Positions 41,001 through 52,397 of a DNA stretch of 64,000 bases are shown in pieces; position 1 is the first letter of the stretch, and every line of letters starts with the position of its first letter. The notes under the pieces were generated by a model. That model saw only the letters and a list, made by a program, of their open reading frames with translations. It was not told the DNA's origin and searched no databases. A program made the translations under genes and the position numbers. The DNA comes from Thermomonas aquatica. GTDB taxonomy: Bacteria; Pseudomonadota; Gammaproteobacteria; Xanthomonadales; Xanthomonadaceae. The DNA lies in contig NZ_CP040871.1 of the NCBI RefSeq assembly GCF_006337105.1, positions 248,001 to 312,000 of the forward strand, read 5' to 3'.

Positions 41001-42079
41001 ACACCTCCGCTCAAGCGATGACGATGGACGAGGAACGGCCGCGCGCGGCGCGTCCGGCGCCGCATGCCACGCACAAGTTCAAGCTGCTGCTCAAGCGCGA
41101 GTTCTGGGAGCACAAGGGCGGCTTCTTCTGGGCGCCGATCTGGGCCGGCGGCATCTCGCTGGTGCTGACCCTGATGGCGCTGGTGGTCGGCGAAGTCGCG
41201 GCGCGCCGCGCGGTGGCCTCCGGCAAGATGAGTTTCGACGGCGACATCAACATCAACGGCCTCGACCTCAGCGCGCTGACATCGAAGATGGATGCCGCCG
41301 ACCTGCAGAAACTCGCCGGCGGCATCGACATCAGCACGGTGATGTCCTCGGCTTGGCCGCTGATCGTGCTGGCCTTCGTGGTGTTCTTCTACTGCCTGGG
41401 CAGCCTGTACGACGAACGCAAGGACCGCAGCGTGCTGTTCTGGAAGTCGCTGCCGGTCTCCGACCGCGACACCGTGCTGTCCAAGGCCGCAAGCGCACTG
41501 TTGGTGGCGCCGCTGATCGCGGTGGGCGTGGCGATCGCCTGCATGTTCGGCTTCCTGTTGCTGGTCAGTGCCTTCGTGCTGCTGCACAACGGCAACCCGC
41601 TGACCCTGGTCTGGGGCCCGGGCAACCCGCTGCAGCTGGCCGGTTCGATGCTGGCGACGATCCCGGTGTATGCGCTGTGGGCGCTGCCCACCGTCGGTTG
41701 GCTGCTGCTGTGCTCGGCCTGGTCGAAGAGCAAGCCGTTCCTGTGGGCGATCATGCTGCCCGTGTTCGCCGGCATCTTCATCAGCTGGTTCGACATCATG
41801 AACGTGTTCAACTTGGAGAGCGGCTGGTTCTGGAAGAACATCGTCGCCCGCGGCCTGCTGAGCGCGGTGCCGGGCACCTGGTTCGATGTCGCCCACATCG
41901 ACAATGCGCACATCACCAGCTCCGAGGCCGCGCGCCAGATCGAGTCCGTGCACCAGCTGCTGTCGCTGCAGACCACCTACTCCGTGCTGCTGACCCCGCA
42001 GCTGTGGATCGGTGCGGCGGTCGGCGCGGCGATGATCTACGCCGCAATGCGCCTGCGCCGCTGGCGGGACGAGGGCTGA
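40997..42079 (+). CDS. ABC-2-type permease of the YtrA operon
   Basis: The 360-residue membrane protein has a cytoplasmic N-terminus and six likely transmembrane helices: WAPIWAGGISLVLTLMALVVG, AWPLIVLAFVVFFYCLGSLY, APLIAVGVAIACMFGFLLLVSAFVL, SMLATIPVYALWALPTVGWLLLCSAW, FLWAIMLPVFAGIFISW and QLWIGAAVGAAMIYAAMRL. Between helices 1 and 2 lies a periplasmic loop of ~60 residues with Gly/Asp-rich INGLDLSALTSKM. It has the pattern of ABC-2 permeases. The start overlaps the ATPase gene by 4 bp. Confidence 0.85.
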   Translation: MNTSAQAMTMDEERPRAARPAPHATHKFKLLLKREFWEHKGGFFWAPIWAGGISLVLTLMALVVGEVAARRAVASGKMSFDGDININGLDLSALTSKMDAADLQKLAGGIDISTVMSSAWPLIVLAFVVFFYCLGSLYDERKDRSVLFWKSLPVSDRDTVLSKAASALLVAPLIAVGVAIACMFGFLLLVSAFVLLHNGNPLTLVWGPGNPLQLAGSMLATIPVYALWALPTVGWLLLCSAWSKSKPFLWAIMLPVFAGIFISWFDIMNVFNLESGWFWKNIVARGLLSAVPGTWFDVAHIDNAHITSSEAARQIESVHQLLSLQTTYSVLLTPQLWIGAAVGAAMIYAAMRLRRWRDEG

Positions 42080-42118
42080 GGCCCTCGTTCCAACCCACCC
42101 AACCGAAGGGACTACGCC

Positions 42119-42775
42119 ATGAAGCGCATCCACATCCTCACCGCGGCCCTGCTCGCCTGCGCCCCGTTGTTCGGCGCGCAGGCCGCCGACACCAAACCCA
42201 CCGGCATCGCCGCCGAGATCCGCACCGAACTGGCCGACGCGCGCAAGGACGTGCGCGCCGAACTGGCCAAGGCCAAGCGCGATCTCGAAACCGACAACCT
42301 GCGCATCGACAACAGCCTGCAGTTCGGCGATTCCGGGCGGAAGCAGAAGGCGCTGCCGCGCGCGGAAATCACCCCGCAGGGCGATTTCCTCGTCGAAAAC
42401 AAGCAGGTGGCGATCGACGTCAGCCAGCGCCGGCAACTGCTCGCCTACCGCGCGCGGATGCTGGAGGTGGCCAAGTACGGTATCGAGATCGGCCAGCGCA
42501 GCGCGGATGCGGCGCTCGACGCGGTGGGCAACGGCTCCATCGCCGGCCTGCTGTTCGGCGCGTTCACCGGCAACCTGGAACGCAACATCGAACGCACCGT
42601 CAAGCAGCAGATCGAGCCGGCGGTGCGCGGCCTGTGCCGGCAGCTTCCGGCGCTGCGCGACTCGCAGCAGCGGCTCGCCGCCAACCTGCCGCAATTCAAG
42701 CCTTACGCCACCCTCGAAGCCGACGACATCGCCGATTGCGAACGCGATGTCCGCAGCGAATTCGCATCCCTCTGA
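42119..42775 (+). CDS. Secreted protein, DUF2884/YggN-like
   Basis: The 218-residue product has a signal peptide (ILTAALLACAPLFGAQA, cut before ADTKP). It then has a charged helix (ELADARKDVRAELAKAKRDLETDNLRI) and a conserved block AEITPQGDFLVENKQVAIDVSQRRQLLAYRARMLEVAKYGIEIGQRS, and it ends FKPYATLEADDIADCERDV. The block is repeated in the next gene, so the two are paralogues. The pattern matches my recollection of DUF2884. The function is unknown; the location should be periplasmic. It lies 39 bp after the permease gene and may belong to the same operon. Confidence 0.75.
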   Translation: MKRIHILTAALLACAPLFGAQAADTKPTGIAAEIRTELADARKDVRAELAKAKRDLETDNLRIDNSLQFGDSGRKQKALPRAEITPQGDFLVENKQVAIDVSQRRQLLAYRARMLEVAKYGIEIGQRSADAALDAVGNGSIAGLLFGAFTGNLERNIERTVKQQIEPAVRGLCRQLPALRDSQQRLAANLPQFKPYATLEADDIADCERDVRSEFASL

Positions 42776-42791
42776 TCCCGAGACCCCTGCG

Positions 42792-43484
42792 ATGAAAACC
42801 ACCCAAGTCCTTGCCGCCGCACTGCTGGCCGGCCTGTCCCTGACCGCCTGCAGCGAGCCGCCGGCCCCGCCTGCGCCGCCCGCACCACCCTCGCCGCCGG
42901 TTGCCGCGAATGATTCGCCGAAGAGCTTCATCGGCCGCCACGTCGACAAGGCCCTGGCCGAGGCGCGCAAGGAGTTGGCGACCCAGAACATCAGCATCAG
43001 CGACGGCTTCAACATCAACGTCAACGGCCACGAGATCCACAACAAGGGCGAGAACCTGCCCAAGGCCGAGATCACCCCGCAGGGCGACCTGCTGATCGAA
43101 GGCAAGGCGGTGAGCATCACCCCGGCGCAGCGCCAGGAATTGTTGACTTACCGCGCACGGATCATCGGCATCGCCGAAGCCGGCATGGCGATCGGCGGCA
43201 AGGGCGCGGACCTAGCCGGCGAAGCGCTGGGCGGCGTGGTCGGCGCGATCTTCGGCGGCAAGGAAGGCGAGAAAGCCTTCGAGCAGCGCATGGAAGCGCA
43301 GGGCAAGAAGATGGAGGCCGAGGCGATGAAGCTGTGCACGCAATTGCCGGGCCTGCTCTCCAGCCAGCAGGCGCTGGCCGCCTCGCTGCCCGAGTTCAAG
43401 CCTTATGCGCGGATGACCCAGGCAGACATCGACGACTGCGGCAAGGACGTCAAGGGCAAGGGCGTCGCCGTCACCAGCGGCTGA
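42792..43484 (+). CDS. Lipoprotein paralogous to the preceding DUF2884-like protein
   Basis: The 230-residue protein has a lipobox LTAC (Cys20), a Pro/Ala-rich linker (EPPAPPAPPAPPSPPVA), and then the core shared with its neighbour: AEITPQGDLLIEGKAVSITPAQRQELLTYRARIIGIAEAGMAIG, EFKPYARMTQADIDDC. A glycine-zipper-like stretch (GEALGGVVGAIFGG) is present. It lies 16 bp after the paralogous gene, which indicates a tandem duplication within one operon. It is probably attached to the outer membrane by lipid. The stop is 1 bp from the convergent fumC stop. Confidence 0.8.
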   Translation: MKTTQVLAAALLAGLSLTACSEPPAPPAPPAPPSPPVAANDSPKSFIGRHVDKALAEARKELATQNISISDGFNINVNGHEIHNKGENLPKAEITPQGDLLIEGKAVSITPAQRQELLTYRARIIGIAEAGMAIGGKGADLAGEALGGVVGAIFGGKEGEKAFEQRMEAQGKKMEAEAMKLCTQLPGLLSSQQALAASLPEFKPYARMTQADIDDCGKDVKGKGVAVTSG

Positions 43485-43485
43485 G

Positions 43486-46343
<2,858 letters not shown>

Positions 46344-46348
46344 TCCCG

Positions 46349-47251
46349 ATGCCGCGACTGTCGCTGCCTGCCGCCGCCCTGCTCCCGCTGCTGCTCGCGG
46401 CCTGTGCCGCGACCCACGACGCCGCCAAAGCGCAGGCCGCGGCGAACGCGGCATCGGCCTGCAGCGACGATGCCGGCTGGAGCGACCCGACCCCGCCGCG
46501 CAAGATCTTCGGCAACAGCTGGTTCGTCGGCACCTGCTCGATCAGCGCGGTGCTGGTGACCTCGCCCGATGGCCATGTGCTGATCGACGCGGCGACGGAA
46601 CAGGCCGCGCCTTCGGTGGAAGCCAACATCCGCGCGCTCGGGTTCCGGGTCGAGGACATCCGCGTGATCCTCAACACGCACGAGCACAACGACCATGCCG
46701 GCGGCATCGCCCGGCTGCAGCGCGACAGCGGCGCGCGCGTGCTGGCGCGCGCGATCGCCGCCGAAGCGCTGCAGGCCGGCCATGCCGACCGCCGCGACCC
46801 GCAATTCGAAAGCAGCGACGGCTTTCCGCCGGTAGCCAACGTGTCCGTCCTTGCCGATGGCGACAGCGTGCGCGTCGGGCCGCTGCAGCTGCGCAACCTG
46901 CCCAGCCCCGGGCATACCGCGGGCGGTTCCGGCTGGGCGTGGCGCAGCTGCGAAGGCGCACAATGCCGCGACATCGTGTTCGCCGACAGCGCCACCGCGC
47001 TGTCCGACAAGGCCTATCGCTACGGCGAACACCCGCAGTTCGTGGCCGCGTTCCGCGCCGGCCTCGATGCCCTCGGCTCGTTGCCCTGCGACATCCTGAT
47101 CACCACCCACGTGCAGACCAGCGACCTGCTGGCGCGGCTCGACGGCAAGGCGCCGCTGGTCGACCCGGGCGCATGCCGCGCCTATGCCGCCAACGCGCGC
47201 GCCAACCTGGACCTGCGCCTGGCCAAGGAAGCAGCCGGAGAATCGCCATGA
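46349..47251 (+). CDS. Subclass B3 metallo-beta-lactamase family lipoprotein
   Basis: The 300-residue product has a lipobox LLAAC (Cys19), so it should be membrane-anchored in the periplasm. It has a complete B3 zinc site: His111, His113, Asp115 and His116 in THEHNDHAGG, His189 in GHTAGG and His254 in ITTHVQTSDLL. The context KAYRYGEHPQFVAAFRAGLDAL and LPCDILITTH closely follows B3 enzymes. Substrate range is unknown; some B3-like proteins do not hydrolyse beta-lactams. It lies 5 bp after purB and overlaps the next gene by 4 bp. Confidence 0.88.
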   Translation: MPRLSLPAAALLPLLLAACAATHDAAKAQAAANAASACSDDAGWSDPTPPRKIFGNSWFVGTCSISAVLVTSPDGHVLIDAATEQAAPSVEANIRALGFRVEDIRVILNTHEHNDHAGGIARLQRDSGARVLARAIAAEALQAGHADRRDPQFESSDGFPPVANVSVLADGDSVRVGPLQLRNLPSPGHTAGGSGWAWRSCEGAQCRDIVFADSATALSDKAYRYGEHPQFVAAFRAGLDALGSLPCDILITTHVQTSDLLARLDGKAPLVDPGACRAYAANARANLDLRLAKEAAGESP

Positions 47252-48429
47252 TCGAAATCGATGCCGGCAACGGCCCGCATCCGCTGGGCATGTCCCCGCA
47301 AGAATTCCTCCGCGGGTACTGGCAGAAGCAGCCGCTGCTGATCCGCAACGCCTTCCCCGGATTCGAGTCGCCGCTGCAGCCCGAAGACCTGGCCGGGCTC
47401 GCCTGCGAGGACGGCGTGCTGGCCCGCCTGATCGAGCACGACAAGGCCAACGACGCCTGGCGCGTGCGCCACGGGCCGTTCGCGGACAGCGACTTCCCGG
47501 CGCTGCCCGACCACGACTGGACCCTGCTGGTGCAGGACATGGACAAGTGGGACGCCGACATCCGCGCCCTGCTGGCGAGTTTCACCTTCATCCCGCGCTG
47601 GCGGATCGACGACGTGATGATCAGCTTCGCCGCTGCCGGCGGTTCGGTCGGCGCGCACGTCGACCAGTACGACGTGTTCCTGCTGCAGGCGCAGGGCCGC
47701 CGCCGCTGGCAGATCGATGCCGGCAAGAACCCGCCGCTGGGCTTCCGCGCCGACGTCGAGCTCAAGCTGCTGCGCGAATTCGCCCCCACCCACGACTGGG
47801 TGCTGGAACCGGGCGACATGCTCTACCTGCCGCCCGGGGTGCCGCACCACGGCGTGGCGGTCGACCACTGCCTGACCTTCTCGGTGGGCATGCGCGCGCC
47901 GAGCGCGGCGGAACTGCTGGGCGATTTCGTCGACACCCTGGCCGCCGATGCGCCGGAGGAACTGCGCTTCGGCGATGCCGACCTGGTTCCGCCGAAGGAT
48001 GCATACGAGATCGATGCCGCCGCGATGGCGCGCGCGGTCGAAGCGCTGAACCTGCTGCGCATGCGCGATCCCGACAGGCTCGGCGACTGGTTCGGCGGGT
48101 TCATCACCACCTATCGCAACGCGGTCGAGCCGGCGGCGGACGAAGCGCCGCGCCCGCGCATCGAAGTCGAATGGGACCTGGCGCATGGCGCGTCGCTGCA
48201 GCGCCATCCGTGGTCGCGGATGGCCTGGCGCAAGGCGACGAAGGCGGCGCGCCTGTACGCGGGCGGCCGCGTGCTGGCCATGCCGGTGCGCGATGCGCAA
48301 CGCCTCGCCGCCGCCGAACAGGTGGACGGCGGCCTGTACGAAGGCCTCGGCGAAGCCGGCCGCGACGCGGTGTTCGAACTGCTCGAGGCGGGCCATTACC
48401 GCCTGCAACTGGCGGACGAGGACGCATGA
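47248..48429 (+). CDS. 2-oxoglutarate-dependent ribosomal protein arginine hydroxylase (RoxA/YcfD family)
   Basis: The 393-residue JmjC/cupin oxygenase has the iron-binding His137-x-Asp139 in GAHVDQYDVF and a distal histidine near 200 (LYLPPGVPHHGVA). It has the substrate-binding N-terminal part (QKQPLLIRNAFPGF) and a C-terminal winged-helix-like part. E. coli YcfD/RoxA hydroxylates an arginine of ribosomal protein uL16. By similarity this protein should use 2-oxoglutarate, O2 and Fe(II). It overlaps the beta-lactamase-like gene by 4 bp and the GNAT gene by 4 bp. Confidence 0.9.
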   Translation: MIEIDAGNGPHPLGMSPQEFLRGYWQKQPLLIRNAFPGFESPLQPEDLAGLACEDGVLARLIEHDKANDAWRVRHGPFADSDFPALPDHDWTLLVQDMDKWDADIRALLASFTFIPRWRIDDVMISFAAAGGSVGAHVDQYDVFLLQAQGRRRWQIDAGKNPPLGFRADVELKLLREFAPTHDWVLEPGDMLYLPPGVPHHGVAVDHCLTFSVGMRAPSAAELLGDFVDTLAADAPEELRFGDADLVPPKDAYEIDAAAMARAVEALNLLRMRDPDRLGDWFGGFITTYRNAVEPAADEAPRPRIEVEWDLAHGASLQRHPWSRMAWRKATKAARLYAGGRVLAMPVRDAQRLAAAEQVDGGLYEGLGEAGRDAVFELLEAGHYRLQLADEDA

Positions 48430-49349
48430 GCGACAACGATCCCGCGCTGCAACCGTTCCGCGTGCAGCTGGTGGATTTCACCGCCGCGCTGGCGGAACTG
48501 CGTGCGGTGCGGGATGAGGTGTTCGTCGGCGAGCAGAAGGTGCCGGTCGAGCTGGAGCACGATGCGCTCGATCCGCTGTGCACCCACGCCCTCGCCCGCC
48601 TGCTCGACGCAACGCCGGTCGGCACCGCCAGGCTGACCCCGGACCACCACATCGGGCGGATGGCGGTGCGCGCGCCGTGGCGCGGCCGCGGCGTCGGCGA
48701 TGCCCTGCTGCTGGCGCTGGTGGACGAGGCGCGCAAGCGCGGCTGGCCGGACGTGCACCTCAATGCGCAGGCGTCCGCCATCGGCTTCTACCTGCGCCAC
48801 GGTTTCCAGCCGGTGGGCGAACGCTTCTTCGAGGCTGGCATCGAGCACCAGGCGATGGTGCTGGCGCTTTCCGGGCCGCAGCGGATCGAGACGCGCGCGG
48901 CCGCCATCGAATCGGCGATCCGCGCGATCGACAGCGCCCGCCGCAGGGTGTGGATCCGCAGCTTCGACCTCGAGCCCTGGCTGTATGCGGATGCCGAGCT
49001 GCTGTCCGCCCTGCGCCGCTTCGCCACGACCGGTCGCGGCAACGAAGTGCGCGTGCTGCTGCACGACGCGGCAGCCCCGCAACGCGCGCATGCGCCGCTG
49101 CTGGCCCTGGCCCAGCGCCTGCCCAGCATCTTCCTGTTCCGCGAACTGGACGACCCGGTGGACCGCAACGATCCCACCGCCTTCCTTGCCGGCGATGGCG
49201 GCGCTTACTACCACCGCAACCTGGGCGAACGCATCGAAGGGGAGGCCGAATCGCTGGCCATGGCCCGCGTGCGCCAGTTGCGGACCGGCTTCGACGACGT
49301 CTGGGAGCGGTCGCGCCCGGTCAGCGAGTTCCGCGCGCTGGGCCTGTGA
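48426..49349 (+). CDS. GNAT acetyltransferase fused to a PLD-like C-terminal domain
   Basis: The 307-residue protein has an N-terminal GNAT domain (~1-150): VRDEVFVGEQKVPVELEHD, then the acetyl-CoA loop GRMAVRAPWRGRGVGDALLLALVDEA and IGFYLRHGFQPVGERFFEAGIEH. These match the YjdJ/ElaA-like group. The C-terminal ~155 residues (AIDSARRRVWIRSFDLEPWLYADAELLSALRRFA) resemble a truncated phospholipase D-like or DUF7931 domain without the full HKD motif. The substrate is unknown. It overlaps the RoxA-type gene by 4 bp. A sucA promoter lies just downstream. Confidence 0.8.
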   Translation: MSDNDPALQPFRVQLVDFTAALAELRAVRDEVFVGEQKVPVELEHDALDPLCTHALARLLDATPVGTARLTPDHHIGRMAVRAPWRGRGVGDALLLALVDEARKRGWPDVHLNAQASAIGFYLRHGFQPVGERFFEAGIEHQAMVLALSGPQRIETRAAAIESAIRAIDSARRRVWIRSFDLEPWLYADAELLSALRRFATTGRGNEVRVLLHDAAAPQRAHAPLLALAQRLPSIFLFRELDDPVDRNDPTAFLAGDGGAYYHRNLGERIEGEAESLAMARVRQLRTGFDDVWERSRPVSEFRALGL

Positions 49350-49419
49350 ACCCGCCGGCTCCGTCCACTGGATAAACGTCCGGCGCAGGCACGTGATGCA
49401 GCGCGCAACCGCCTGCGGC

Positions 49420-49425
49420 TATAAT
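49420..49425 (+). promoter_or_regulatory. Consensus -10 box (TATAAT) upstream of sucA
   Basis: A perfect TATAAT stands ~93 bp before the sucA start in otherwise GC-rich DNA. The -35 region (TGCAGC/GCAGCG) is poor, so an activator may be needed. A 6-bp inverted repeat with 10-nt loop (CCGGAT / ATCCGG, 49462-49483) lies in the leader. Confidence 0.6.
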
Positions 49426-49461
49426 TCCCGTCCTTTCACCCGCCCATTCAGCGGGCTCCGG

Positions 49462-49483
49462 CCGGATCGCAAAAGCCATCCGG
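49462..49483 (+). promoter_or_regulatory. Inverted repeat in the sucA leader
   Basis: CCGGAT (49462-49467) and ATCCGG (49478-49483) flank CGCAAAAGCC, about 35 bp before the sucA start. It could form a small hairpin in the leader RNA or be an operator. Nothing else supports it. Confidence 0.3.
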
Positions 49484-49517
49484 ATCAACCACTTACCGAT
49501 AAGACGCCTCCCACGCC

Positions 49518-52352
49518 ATGGCGGATAGTCTCCTGAAGCAATTTGCCCAGTCCTCGCAACTCGGCGCCAATGGCGCCTATATCGAGGATCTGTACGAGCA
49601 ATACTTGGTCGCGCCCGACAGCGTCGGGCCGAAATGGCAGCAGTATTTCGACGGCCTCAAGGGCCGCGAAGCCGGCGACGTGCCGCATTCGGTCGTCATC
49701 GACCAGATCGCCGAGGCGGGCAAGCAGGCCGCGCGCGGCGTGGTGTCGGCGTCCGGCGCCGGCGACGAACGCGAACGCGCGGTCGGCAAGCTGATCACCG
49801 CCTACCGTTCGCGCGGGCACCTGGCCGCCAACCTCGATCCGCTCGGCATGACCGTCAAGCCGGATGCGCCGGACCTGGCGCTGGGCTTCCATCGCCTGTC
49901 CGAAAGCGATGCCGGCAGCGAGTTCAGCACCGGCGGCGTCGCCGGCCGCGAGCGCATGAAGCTGGGCGAACTGCTGGCCCTGCTGAAGGCGACCTATGCC
50001 GGCAGCGTCGGCGCCGAGTTCATGCACATCACCGACGCCGAGCAGCGCCGCTGGATGTACGACCGGCTGGAAACGGCGGCCGGCAACTACGGCCGCACCG
50101 CCGCCGACAAGAAGCGCATCCTCGAACGGCTAACCGCCGCCGAGGGCCTGGAGCGCTACCTGCACACCAAGTACGTCGGCCAGAAGCGCTTCTCGCTGGA
50201 AGGCGGCGATTCGCTGATCCCGCTGCTGGACGTGATGATCCAGCGCGCCGGCGGCGACGGCGTCAAGGACATGGTGATCGGCATGGCCCACCGCGGCCGC
50301 CTCAACGTGCTGGTCAATACCCTGGGCAAGCCGCCGCGCAAGCTGTTCGACGAATTCGAAGGCAAGTTCGAGCACACCCGCGAAGGCGACCACGCGCACA
50401 CCGGCGACGTGAAGTACCACATGGGCTTCTCCGCCGACATCGCCACCCCGGGCGGCCCGGTCCACCTGGCGCTGGCGTTCAATCCCTCGCACCTGGAGAT
50501 CGTCGATCCGGTGGTCGTCGGCAGCGTGCGTTCGCGCCAGCTGCGCCGCGGCGACAGCGAGCGCAAGCAGGTGCTGCCGGTGCTGCTGCACGGCGATGCC
50601 GCGTTCGCCGGCCAGGGCGTGGTGATGGAACTGTTCCAGATGTCGCAGGCGCGCGGGTTCCGCGTCGGCGGCACCGTCCACATCGTGATCAACAACCAGG
50701 TCGGCTTCACCACGAGCGCCACCGAAGACGCGCGCTCGACCCTGTACTGCACCGACGTCGCCAAGATGATCGGTGCGCCGATCCTGCACGTGAACGGCGA
50801 CGATCCGGAAGCGGTCGCGTTCGTGGCCGAACTGGCCTACGACTTCCGCCAGCGCTTCGGCAAGGACGTGGTCGTCGACCTGGTCTGCTACCGCCGCCAC
50901 GGCCACAACGAGGCCGACGAGCCGGCCGCGACCCAGCCGCTGATGTACCAGAAGATCCGCGCGATGAAGACCACGCGCGAGCTCTACGCCGCGCGCCTGA
51001 CCGCGGAAACTGCGATCGCCGAGGCCGACGCGCAGGCGCTGGTCGATGGCTACCGCAACAAGCTGGACGCCGGCGAAGTGACCACCGGCGTGGTGCAGGT
51101 CAAGGCCGACGAATTCACCGTGGACTGGTCGAAGTACCTGGCCGGCAAGCTGTCCGATCCGGTCGATACCAGGGTTCCGCGCAAGACGCTGGATGCGCTG
51201 GCCGCGCAGATCAACGCGATCCCGGACACGGTCAAGCTGCATCCGCGCGTGGCCAAGATCTACGAAGACCGCCGCAAGATGGCCGCCGGCGAGCAGCCGG
51301 GCGATTGGGGCTTCGCCGAGAACCTGGCCTACGCGACGCTGGTCAAGGAAGGCTACCGCCTGCGCCTGGTCGGCCAGGACTGCGGCCGCGGCACCTTCTT
51401 CCACCGCCACGCGATCCTGCACGACCAGGCCACCGACAATTACTACCTGCCGCTGCGCGAACTGGTCGAGAACAAGGAAGACGTGACCATCATCGACTCG
51501 CTGCTCAGCGAGGAGGCGGTGATGGCCTTCGAGTACGGCTACGCCACCGCCGACCCGATGACCCTGGACATCTGGGAAGCGCAGTTCGGCGACTTCGCCA
51601 ACGGCGCCCAGGTGGTCATCGACCAGTTCCTGGCCGCCGGCGAAGCGAAGTGGGATCGCCTGTGCAGCCTGGCCCTGTTCCTGCCGCATGGCTACGAAGG
51701 GCAAGGCCCCGAGCACAGCTCGGCGCGCCTGGAGCGCTTCCTGCAGCTGTGCGCGCTGGAGAACATGATCGTCTGTGCGCCCACCACCCCGGCGCAGGAC
51801 TTCCACATGATCCGCCGGCAGATGCGCATGAGCACGCGCAAGCCGCTGGTGGTGATGACGCCGAAGTCGCTGCTGCGCCACAAGCTGGCGGTGTCGACCC
51901 TGGACGAACTCGCCAACGGCGAATTCCAGCGCCTGATCCCGGACACGAACGCCACCGCGAAGAAGGTGAAGCGCGTGGTCGTGTGCTCGGGCAAGGTCTA
52001 CTACGACCTGCTCGACGAAGCGCAGAAGCAGGGCATCGCCGATGTCGCGCTGGTCCGCGTCGAGCAGCTGTATCCGTTCCCGCGTCCGGAACTGACCGCC
52101 GAGCTCAAGCGCTTCGCCGCCGCGAGCGAAGTGATCTGGTGCCAGGAAGAACCGCAGAACCAGGGCGCGTGGTACCAGATCCAGCACCACCTGCGCGCCT
52201 GCCTGCAGCCGAAGCAGTCGCTGAACTACGCGGGCCGCGCGCGTTCGCCCTCGCCCGCCGCCGGCCACCTGGCCGAGCACGTGGAAGAGCAGAACGCGCT
52301 GGTCGCCGACGCGCTGGTCAATCCGGTCACCGGCGACATCGTCGTCGACTGA
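49518..52352 (+). CDS. sucA: 2-oxoglutarate dehydrogenase E1 component
   Basis: The 944-residue thiamine-diphosphate enzyme decarboxylates 2-oxoglutarate and passes the succinyl group to SucB. It begins with LLKQFAQSSQLGANGAYIEDLYEQYLVAPDSVGPKWQQYFDGL, the usual SucA start. It contains KRFSLEGGDSLIPLLD, the ThDP-binding segment HVNGDDPEAVAFVAELAYDFRQRF, and ELYPF-like LYPFPRPELTAELKRF at the end. The order sucA-sucB-lpd is conserved. sucB follows after 45 bp. An upstream TATAAT is its likely promoter. Confidence 0.97.
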   Translation: MADSLLKQFAQSSQLGANGAYIEDLYEQYLVAPDSVGPKWQQYFDGLKGREAGDVPHSVVIDQIAEAGKQAARGVVSASGAGDERERAVGKLITAYRSRGHLAANLDPLGMTVKPDAPDLALGFHRLSESDAGSEFSTGGVAGRERMKLGELLALLKATYAGSVGAEFMHITDAEQRRWMYDRLETAAGNYGRTAADKKRILERLTAAEGLERYLHTKYVGQKRFSLEGGDSLIPLLDVMIQRAGGDGVKDMVIGMAHRGRLNVLVNTLGKPPRKLFDEFEGKFEHTREGDHAHTGDVKYHMGFSADIATPGGPVHLALAFNPSHLEIVDPVVVGSVRSRQLRRGDSERKQVLPVLLHGDAAFAGQGVVMELFQMSQARGFRVGGTVHIVINNQVGFTTSATEDARSTLYCTDVAKMIGAPILHVNGDDPEAVAFVAELAYDFRQRFGKDVVVDLVCYRRHGHNEADEPAATQPLMYQKIRAMKTTRELYAARLTAETAIAEADAQALVDGYRNKLDAGEVTTGVVQVKADEFTVDWSKYLAGKLSDPVDTRVPRKTLDALAAQINAIPDTVKLHPRVAKIYEDRRKMAAGEQPGDWGFAENLAYATLVKEGYRLRLVGQDCGRGTFFHRHAILHDQATDNYYLPLRELVENKEDVTIIDSLLSEEAVMAFEYGYATADPMTLDIWEAQFGDFANGAQVVIDQFLAAGEAKWDRLCSLALFLPHGYEGQGPEHSSARLERFLQLCALENMIVCAPTTPAQDFHMIRRQMRMSTRKPLVVMTPKSLLRHKLAVSTLDELANGEFQRLIPDTNATAKKVKRVVVCSGKVYYDLLDEAQKQGIADVALVRVEQLYPFPRPELTAELKRFAAASEVIWCQEEPQNQGAWYQIQHHLRACLQPKQSLNYAGRARSPSPAAGHLAEHVEEQNALVADALVNPVTGDIVVD

Positions 52353-52397
52353 CCCCTTCCACAGCTCCATATTCCGCATTTCCGACAGGACGCCCTC

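Noticed and set aside
42842..42900. Proline-rich tandem codons in the lipoprotein gene
   Set aside because: This is a short Pro/Ala linker after the lipobox, common in lipoproteins, not a meaningful nucleotide repeat.
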